A stretch of DNA of 64,000 nt from Gautieria morchelliformis (lineage: Eukaryota; Basidiomycota; Agaricomycetes; Gomphales; Gomphaceae), in contig WHVA01000033.1 in the NCBI GenBank assembly GCA_015179125.1, forward strand, positions 186,001-250,000, given 5' to 3'. This document shows, piece by piece, positions 56,370 through 64,000 of the stretch. Numbering within the stretch: position 1 is the first letter of the stretch; the number at the start of each line of letters is the position of its first letter. Below the pieces are notes generated by a model. The model saw nothing but the letters and a program-made list of their open reading frames with translations, made no database searches and was not told the origin of the DNA. A program made the position numbers and the translations under genes.

Positions 56370-56870
56370 GGTAGAGCGAGAGCTAGGCTGAAGTAAAACC
56401 CGTAGCACGAGCAGCTTTTATTGCAAAGAGTCACTCTCCGTGTTTAACGACTATCACGGATCGAGCCGAATTGTAATCGAATCGATCTCAATTACGCTCC
56501 AAGGGCTTGAGTTCTGCCTGACATTCTTGGCAGCTAGATATCGGGGGGGACTTGGGCCGTGAATGCCGGCAAAGACTAAGAGAATTCGTGAGCCCGTCAT
56601 TGGCAGCAGCAAAGAGAAGCCCCTCCCTTCAAGTGGGACTGAATTTGAACGCCACGAACACAAGGCACTAGATATACCTTGCAGCGAGTTTCCAACGTCG
56701 ATAGCCCCTATATGGAACAGTCGTCTTAATGATACCGATCGTGGATCCCTGTAATGTTGGCGCTTTCGGGTGTGCATGAAGATTTAGTGGCTCTAAAAGA
56801 GATAAGTGGACAAAGGAGTGTCGTCAGATTACTGGCTGGCGAGCAGCTGAGTCAGCCGATCTCAGCACTA
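56370..56870 (-). promoter_or_regulatory. Upstream region of the 56 kb HD-like gene
   Basis: Shared with 47477-48045 up to the GCAGCTGAGTCAGCCGATCT run at 56846. It lacks the GAGTGCGTGACGTG motif found at 47943. Confidence 0.45.
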
Positions 56871-57877
56871 GCCAATAGACCCGTGCTTCGCACGGGTTAC
56901 ACAGGCACTTAACATAGACTGAGTATGATGGCCAATTTACTATACTCAGCGTGTGGAAACCAGCATGAGCTCGGTTGGAGCTCGGTCGAAGCCCGACCCC
57001 AAAGTCCGCAACTGAGTCCAGTGCAGGTTGGAGCTCAGACTGGGCGTCTCACGCTGCCGCGAAAAAATAATATTAGAATTAGCTATTGCATATAATTTTA
57101 GTAGATTAGCTCTATCTCTAGCTCCTACTGGGTGTCATGATTCATTTATTCTATGAACCAGACATCAACATTCAGCAAATGAACATCCCCGCTGTTGGAC
57201 CTTCAAACCTTTTGCCAAAGGATTCTTCACGGTAGGCCTTTCATATTCACTGATCCCATCATTCCTGTCAGGACCCCGGTCCGTGAAGCCATCATCCATC
57301 ATAGAACCCATCATCTGTTAAACTCCCACTCCATGAAACACCCACATGCTCAGGATACATTTGGACAGTGTGTTACGTATTGAGATTTCTGCAAGTCAGA
57401 ACTAGAAAGGACAATGCCTTCAACTTATGCACTGCACTTTGAACCAAAATACCTCCTTAAGAAATTTGAGTAAAACTCCAAATATCTTCTGAGTATGTGC
57501 CAAATATCTCCTATTGAGATATTTAGCTTATATGTGAGCCAATATTCCAAATATTATCCAAGTCTCTGCCGGGGATATATGTGGGCTTGTTGTTTTTGCT
57601 TGCTCAATTTCTATAGTAGTGTAAGTAATACACCATATACATACATAATTATATATTGCAGGCATGCACATCACGATCACCCTTGACGTGTTATTGACAC
57701 GTCACTCTTGCACAAAAAGTCCGACGTGCCGATTGCTACATTGTTCTACCGTCAACGCACATTCATGCATCCCTGCACCCTGCCATTGCAGGGACTGCAG
57801 GGACTGCAGGGGCCATTTGCTTCAGATGTCTGGCACCCGTAAGTGTCACCTCGAGGTAGACGAGGTAAACCAAGCAC
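56871..57877. other. Stretch with an L2 LTR fragment; no recognised gene
   Basis: A short hairpin CCCGTGC-TTC-GCACGGG lies near 56891-56907. A start-end fragment of an L2 LTR (TGTTACGTATTGAGATTTC) occupies about 57370-57435. An open frame near 57663-57880 ends where the chromovirus LTR begins, with no family recognised. Confidence 0.35.
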
Positions 57878-60137
57878 TGTAAGGGCAACCCTGGCTGGTT
57901 GTGGAGGTCACACTACCACACAACTGACAAGGGGAAATCCAAAGAGAAAAGTCTAAGGACCCCAATGTTAGCGATCCCGTATTATACTACGCTGTGCAGC
58001 CAGGGACAACACTTGGCACCCACCATCAACCCTGCATCCCCCTGGCTTCCCTGACCCTTGATCGACCCTTGATGCCACCTATTATGCGAGTCACTTGATT
58101 TCCGACACTGTTCCGAGAGCGGAAGTCAGAAATTGGAGTGGAACTGGAAAAGTGAATAGAACTGGTGGAAGTTCTCCCAGAAGCGGAATCATTTCCGAAA
58201 GCGGAGGTGGAGATGGAATTGGAACCAGAACCGGAGTCGGAAATGGAGTCGGAACTAGAAATGGAAAACAGGGTGTCCCCTGACATCACCCCCCCTCTAG
58301 CGTGCTGTGTCCTTGAAGCAGGGGACACGAGGGATTGAAAGGCCAGTGAACGGATTCGGCGAGGGGTGCCAGGGTGTGTCCTATAGAACTTGTGGAGTTT
58401 GTCTGGATTGGAGACATCTTGCTCTGGGACCCACGAATTCTCCTCATACCCATACCCTTCCCACTTCACGAGGAATTGGAGTCGTCCTCGTACAAACCGG
58501 CTGTCCAGGATCCGTTCTACTACATCGTGCTCTTCCCCATCTACAATTTCCGGTGGAGGTGGCAGACAAGCCTTCTGACCTGGAATTGGGTCCTCAAGTG
58601 CAGGGAGCAACTTCACTACATTGAAGATGGGGTGGAGGCAGAACATGGACATCGGAAGTCGGAGGCGGTACACATTTCGTCCAACTCTCTGCATCACTGT
58701 GAAGGGCCCAAGGTAGTGGTGGGCAAGCTTCTGCCAAGGGCGTGTGGTGCGGATGTCACTTGCATCTAGATACACCTTGTCTCCAACTTGGTACTCCGGG
58801 GCAGGAACCCGGCGTTGGTTGTAGTACCTTGCCATGTCATCCTTGGCCTTTGCAAGGGCAGACTTGGGCTTCTGAAAGGGTGGAGTCCATGCGGTCTCAG
58901 CACTCATTGACTGTCTCAAGTCAGGACTCGGCCTGGTGTGGCTCAAAGCCCATCTGCGGGTGTCGTCCGGAGTTGAGCATGAAGGGAGTCTGTTGTGTGG
59001 CGGAATGTACATGGTTGTTGTATTGGAATTCTGCCAGTGGAAGTAACTTGTCCCAGTCATCCTGCCTCTTGTTGACAAAGAGGCGGAGATATTGCTCCAG
59101 CTCCTGATTGACCCATTCTGTCTGTCCATCACCCTGTGGATGGTATGCTGTGGTGGCAGCCAGCTTCATGCCGAGCAGGCGGTAGAGCTCTGGAGTCAGT
59201 TCTGCGACAAACTGCGGACCTCGGTCGGAAATGACTTGCTTCGGGAGCCCATGCAACTTCCAGACATGCGCAAGGAACAGGTGGCCACTCCGAGGGCTGT
59301 GATCATCGTGTGCATCGGAATGAAGTGGGACACCTTGCTTACCGAGTCCACGATGTTCATGATTGCGTCGTAGCCGTGAGACTCTGGAAGTTCAACGATG
59401 AAGTCGACACTGATGGTGTCCCTGTGGGATTGTGGAATCAGGAGTGGAACAAGTTCTCTGACAGGCGGATGTCGCTGTGCTTTGGTCCGGAGACAAACAT
59501 CAGACGTCTTCACATACTGTCCAATGTAGTGGGACATCTGAGGCCACCAGTAGGTCCGAGCCACTAACTCCAGTGTATCCACCTGCCAGCATGCCCAGTG
59601 ACCCGGGTGTCATGGTGCTGGGACACAATGCGGCGGCGGAGGTCCACCCCACCTGGAACATAGACCTTACCTCTGAAGAGGAGCAGCCCATCACGTTCTG
59701 ACCACTCCGCTGCCCGCACAGACCGTGAGTGCCCTTTCTGCAGTTCCTCACCGCCTTCACCACCGATTCCTCCTTCTCTCCATTCCGGTACTGCCTCCAG
59801 ATGTCCCGGAGCATTTCCGCTTCTGCCCCAACTGCAGTCACTCCTTCGAGGGCGCAGATTGCAAAGAGCTTGGGCGGAGCAGTGTCATGTCAGCATTGTC
59901 GCCGTTTCTGCTTCCATGATCCGCACGGCGGGATAGGGCATCAGGCTTGCCCATGGTGCGGCCGGGGCGGTGGTGGAGCATGAAGTCGAACTGGGACAGG
60001 TGCAGGGACCACCATGCTTGTCGTCGGTTCAGCTTCTTAGACGTGCGGAAGTACTCAAGGTTCTTGTGGTCTGTCCAGATCTCAAGTGGGCATAGAGCAC
60101 CCTCGAGGAAGTGTCGCCACTCCTCCAGCGCTCGGAT

Positions 60138-60634
60138 TGTTGGGTGCATTGATGCTCCTGCACCAAAATCAAGCATAATATATCCAATTTGTTGTGTGGT
60201 TTCTCAATTTCTTCTCATTTTGTTCTTGTATTATGCATCCATTTCTTTGGTTATTTTCGAAATTTTCCACTCACTTCCTGTCTCTCTATTTCATTTTGTT
60301 ATTCCTACTTTCACAAGCGGCTGCACCCAGCGGAGTCTGAAATGACTTCGACGCGCAAGCTCTTGGGCGCTAAAGGGCCGGGTAGTAGTACATGCGCAGT
60401 GAAACAGTTTCCCCCTCTCTCAGTGACAACTAAATTCACTGAGAGAGGCAAGTAAATTAGTCTAGCATTCTTTCGATTTATTGACCTAGAAATCCTCTGT
60501 AGTGAATTAATTTCTAGGTAGTGTATAATATATTTAAAGTGACAACTAAATTCACTGAGAGAGTGAATTAATTTCTAGTCTATTCTTTTGAGCAAGAAGT
60601 CCATTCCTACTGCCTATAATTCCTGTCCTCTACA
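60138..60634 (+). mobile_element. Solo LTR, Copia family C1, TSD CGGAT
   Basis: 497 bp, TGTTGGGTGCA...CCTCTACA, with exact duplication CGGAT (60133-60137 and 60635-60639). Very similar to the 3' LTR at 40850-41348. X is at 60421-60447, spacer 60448-60502 (GCAAGT...CTGTAG), Y at 60503-60517, joined XY at 60538-60578. Confidence 0.9.
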
Positions 60635-60901
60635 CGGATGATTGCCAGCATATCCTTGTTGTGGATCTCATAGTTCCGCTCCACTGGACTAAGAGTCTTA
60701 GAGAAGAAGGCAATTGGATGCCACCCCCCCCATCTTCCGATGACTGCTGTGACAAGACCGCTCCGGTGGCTGTGTCGGAAGAGTCCGCCTCGACTCGATA
60801 AGGGTGAGAGTCGTCGGGAAAGACCAGGACTGGGGCAGAAGTGATCAGCTCCTTGAGTTTGTCAAAGGAGGCCTGTTCCAGCTCCCCCACCGCCATCCAA
60901 C

Positions 60902-61444
60902 TGTAGTAACTCGGTTTGAGAAAGTAGGAAGTTATATGCCAGATATGAACGATAGGACTTGCAGGAGATTAGTAAACTATTTAATGTTCTCCTCAGTGAT
61001 AGTCAACACTCGTAATATAAAGGAATGCTACCTATTTAATGTTTTACATGTTTTTTCAGTTTCATACTATGAAAGTACACTATTAAACTCACCTCCTCAG
61101 TGATAGTCAACACTGAGGAGGGGAGGCTGCGCATGGGCTTGTTTCACTCGCATATACGAAGTTCTGGCACTTAAGCGCCCTTGAGGCACTGGTGTGCCGT
61201 GCTAAGCGCCCATAGAACCTAACACGTTAGTGAACAGCTGTAGTTCAAAAAGGAAACTTGTCCACAAGCACCCACAAAGGGTCGGTTGGACAGAACATGA
61301 AAAGGAGTAGTAATACAGGCTCGAAAAAATCAAAGAAAATTGTGAAAGGCATAGAATGAATGTCAGCATAGTTTCAGGTCAAAATCGAGAGAAAGAACAA
61401 CAGAAATGTTAGGTTTGGAGTCTGGTGCACATATGCACCCAACA
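60902..61444 (-). mobile_element. Solo LTR, Copia-like family C2, TSD CCAAC
   Basis: 543 bp; on the minus strand TGTTGGGTGCATATG...GTTACTACA. Exact duplication CCAAC (60897-60901 and 61445-61449). The sequence is largely unlike C1 but has the same layout: X (61093-61114), spacer beginning GTGAGT, Y (61032-61043), joined XY (60977-61010). Confidence 0.9.
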
Positions 61445-62571
61445 CCAACCTCCTTCTTGGTGAGGTCGAAGAGGGCATGGGCATGGCGGGAGAAGTCCTT
61501 GATGAACCGCTGGTAGAAATTGACAAACCCAATGAAGGACTGGACCTCCTTCTTGTTCCACGGCACAGGCCATTCCGATACACCGGAAACTTTGACTGGA
61601 TCCATTTCCACCTTTCCTTCCAACACGATCACCCCAAGACACTCTATCCACGTCCGCTCAAATTCGCACTTTTCTGGCTTGAGACACAGGTTGTACTCCG
61701 GAGCCGTTCCAGCACTCTCTGCATGACCTCCCAATGTTCCGACATTGTTTTTGTGAAGATGAGGATGTCATCGAGGTAGACGCAGACAACCCCTTCTGCT
61801 ATCATGTCATGGAAGATGTCATTCATCATCGTCTGGAATGTGGCAGGACTGTTGGTGAGGCCAAAGAACATGACCTGTGGCTCAAAGAGTCCTCGGTTGG
61901 TGTGGAATGCGGCCTTCCACTCGTCTCCCTCATGGATCCGAACATTATTGAAGCCCCAGCAGACATCCAGCTTAGTGACGTACCTTGCCCCACGGAGTTG
62001 TGTGATCAGTTCGGAAATGAGTGGAATGGGGTACCGGTTCTTGATCGTGATCGCATTCAAGGCCCGGTAATCCTGCACGAGTCTGAGTGAGCTGTCCTTC
62101 TTCTTGATGAAGAACACAGGAGATGCGATGGGTGACTTGGAGGGCAGATCCTCCCTGTATGGAGGTTTTCCACAAGGAATGCATCAAGCTCTACCTGCTC
62201 CTTGGGTGACAGCGGGTAGACCTTGCAGTTGGTGGGCTTTGACCCAGGCTCCAACTCAATGGCATGGTCCCACAGCTTCCGTGGAGGCAGGGCATCAAAT
62301 GACTCCTTGGCAAAGACGTCCTCGAACTCCCGCAGGTACCCCACCTCCACTTTATCATGCTTCCTGGAGGCTTCAGCGAGGTGTTGTGAAATATTTCCGG
62401 TGGTGCGGATGTGTTCCGCTTCCGGTGGAAGGTTTACGTACAGCAAGCGCTCCCCCTCCGCCAGAGTGTCTTCCGGGCCAAGTGGGACGACATCGGAGTC
62501 GGAATCGGAATCGGAAGTGGAAGCTGGTTTAAATTCCGCTTCTGAGTCTTCTTCTGCAAGCAGTGGATGGG

Positions 62572-64000
62572 TGTAAAGATGTCTATCTTAAGCCTTGAGT
62601 CACAAGAGCACGGCAGAACTTGACCAATGTGTGGTATTCTGATGCTACGTAGTGACAGTGTAAGGGTAAGATGCGATGGGAACCGCTGACCAGTTCCCAT
62701 GCATAAACTATACAGTGGGTCCCTAAGGGGCCCACTGGGATTATGTAATAACTAGTATACATGTATTATATCTAGGTTATTTACACCCTCCCCCTCTACA
62801 GACAACTATAGGGGCCCAACTACGATTCATAGAGGGCATCCATGATGGAGTCCTCTAATGTTTCCGATACGATGACATCGTCATCGTACGGGGCTGATGG
62901 AGCACGTGACTCCTCTGGGGGCACCTCCGCGTCCACGGGGTTGGTTGGGTGAGGCAGAACGGTGGTTTCTGCTTGGGTGATGGGGCCTGCATCCTCGCGG
63001 AGCATAGCCTCGACGGCTGGATCCTCAGTCTGGGGAGGGGGTCGGAAGCGCGCCAGCTCTTGATCAAGCTGAGCGTGGGTGAGCGGTCGTGGCACCGCGG
63101 CCCTCACATGGCTGGTCTCGAGGACCTTTTGTTGGCCCTCTCAAGCGGTGGCACTAAATGCCGCGCTGGTGAGGCTGCGCTGAACATATTGTTCAATGCG
63201 TGTTGCTCGCTCGCGAGTGACTCCGGCGTAGCGGGCCAGCCATTGCACGATCTCGGCGAGCGGGATGTCGGGGCCAGCTTGGCCCCCCATGGGGTATGGG
63301 CCCGTGATGGAGAGCCGCAGGCTGGTGCTCTGCGGTGTCAGGCATTCCCTGGCATCGACGAAGCTCGACCATTGGTCGGTTGAGCCGAACAAGTTGAGAA
63401 GTCTCGACTTGAGAGGTGATGCGACCCCTTTAACACGGGGCGCAAGGGCCTTCAACCACATCCAGACGTCCATGTTGTCTAGGTTGAAGGTTCCATCCGC
63501 GTTATCACGGATGGCAGACGGGATTCCTTCGGGATTGTGTAACCAACCCCTTAGGATGGCGGCGATGTCGTGTGGGGTACCGCTCGCTATCACGAGACAA
63601 TCCCTTTTGGGATTGCGAGTGCGTTGTTCGCACTCGATGCATTTGAACACGCTGATCATCTCGTGTGTGCGCGTGAGTTGCGGCGTTTCTTTTGCCCACG
63701 CTATAAGCTCAATGAAGCAGGGGTCGTCGAGCGGGCAGACGTTGTACCATTGAGTACAACGCTGCTGGGCCTTTCCTACTGGTCATGGTAGGAGGCCTGT
63801 CTCGGAGATCGGTGGGTCTCCGAGTGGTATGATCATCCCCTCCCCTGGGTAGGGAGGGTGAACTGTCCCCGCCGGTGGTGGCAGGACCACGTGAGGCCCG
63901 ATGTACTGGGCCTCAACCAATGCTACCTGCCGTTGTAGGGCAGGGTCATTGATCGTGTGTGATGGTGACGCCGCCAGGTATATGCCAATCGCACTTTCCC
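62572..64000 (-). mobile_element. LTR element of unknown family, 3' part; continues past the window
   Basis: A 214-bp LTR at 62572-62785 (TGTAAAGATG...GTTATTTACA) is next to a polypurine tract (complement of CCCTCCCCCTCTACAG). The body lies to the right, with coding sequence on the minus strand at 62820-63760. That region has a Cys-rich start (C-x-x-W-x-x-V-C-P-x-x-D-P-C and, further on, C-I-E-C), then D-N-M-D-V-W-M-W-L-K, a helical middle and an acidic C-terminal end. I do not recognise the protein; it is not RT, RNase H or integrase. It may be a Gag-like or accessory product of a non-autonomous element. It looks mostly whole, with about one break. It cut chromovirus copy B. Confidence 0.5.

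Larger units (their letters stand above)
57878..62571 (-). mobile_element. Chromovirus (Ty3/Gypsy with chromodomain), copy B, incomplete
   Basis: The 3' LTR is at 57878-58288, then a polypurine tract and, read right to left, reverse transcriptase with Y-L-D-D (about 61.8 kb), RNase H with Y-F-R-T-S-K-K-L-N (about 60.05 kb), integrase with D-R-G-P-Q-F (about 59.2 kb) and a C-terminal G-P-F-T-V, then a chromodomain with W-E-G-Y-G-Y-E-E-N-S-W (about 58.4 kb). The Gag and 5' LTR are absent; the right side is cut by another element's LTR at 62572. Broken in several places. Contains two nested solo LTRs. Similar in sequence to copy A. Confidence 0.8.

Noticed and set aside
1-64000. CRISPR arrays, bacterial operons, rRNA and tRNA genes
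   Set aside because: The sequence is fungal; no regular spacer arrays, no rRNA motifs and no convincing tRNA T-loop/anticodon pairs were seen by eye.
1-64000. Mating pheromone precursor genes (short frames ending in a CAAX box)
   Set aside because: None of the short frames ends in a convincing CAAX motif with an upstream E-R or similar processing site.

Overview
The window looks like a repeat-rich region of an agaricomycete (mushroom-forming basidiomycete) nuclear genome. The evidence is short 50-60 nt GT-AG introns, many LTR retrotransposons and solo LTRs, a NACHT (NLR-like) gene, a DUF6533-type membrane protein gene, and homeodomain fragments of the HD2 mating-type class. Few genes look intact. 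Most host-derived sequence is gene fragments between repeats.

The main theme is a scattered family of pieces that look like a broken and duplicated homeodomain (HD) mating-type locus. Two pieces carry an HD2-type homeodomain ending in W-F-Q-N-R-R, each with a 51-nt intron between the W and F codons (20.56-20.96 kb plus strand; 53.33-53.96 kb minus strand). Five other pieces, all on the minus strand, encode a protein of about 150-160 residues (0.39-0.87, 2.57-2.83, 11.09-12.63, 47.02-47.48, 55.91-56.37 kb). It resembles the N-terminal specificity region of HD proteins but stops before any homeodomain. The 0.39 kb copy shares its promoter and first codons with the 53.9 kb HD2 piece, which ties the two families together. 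A third block, apparently remains of an HD-protein C-terminal region plus spacer, lies next to these pieces at 1.75-2.56, 10.25-11.05, 46.56-46.98, 54.52-54.90 and 55.55-55.89 kb, and a less decayed relative is at 52.26-52.86 kb.

Layout. 0-13 kb: HD-derived blocks, tandem repeats at 5.6-6.2 kb, fragments of an E2 ubiquitin-conjugating enzyme gene and of a NOP4/RBM28-type RNA-binding protein gene, and a 1.08-kb terminal-inverted-repeat transposon inside an HD-like gene. 13-20.5 kb: solo LTRs with exact target-site duplications and a hydrophobic-surface-binding-protein-like relic. 20.5-29.2 kb: an HD2 fragment cut by a Ty3-like element that itself holds later insertions. 30-33.1 kb: a NACHT gene carrying a solo LTR. 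33.4-46.2 kb: a nested stack of LTR elements (Copia inside a solo LTR, inside a gag-only LTR element, inside a chromovirus). 46.5-57 kb: more HD blocks, fragments of aspartyl-tRNA synthetase and a DUF6533 gene. 57.9-64 kb: a second chromovirus with two nested solo LTRs, itself interrupted by a further LTR element that runs off the window.

The most unusual structure is in the Copia LTRs. Each contains a segment pair X...Y and, further downstream, a second copy in which X and Y are directly joined. The spacer missing from the second copy has intron-like ends. Both copies agree within an LTR but differ between LTRs, as if the joined copy is regenerated at each replication cycle.
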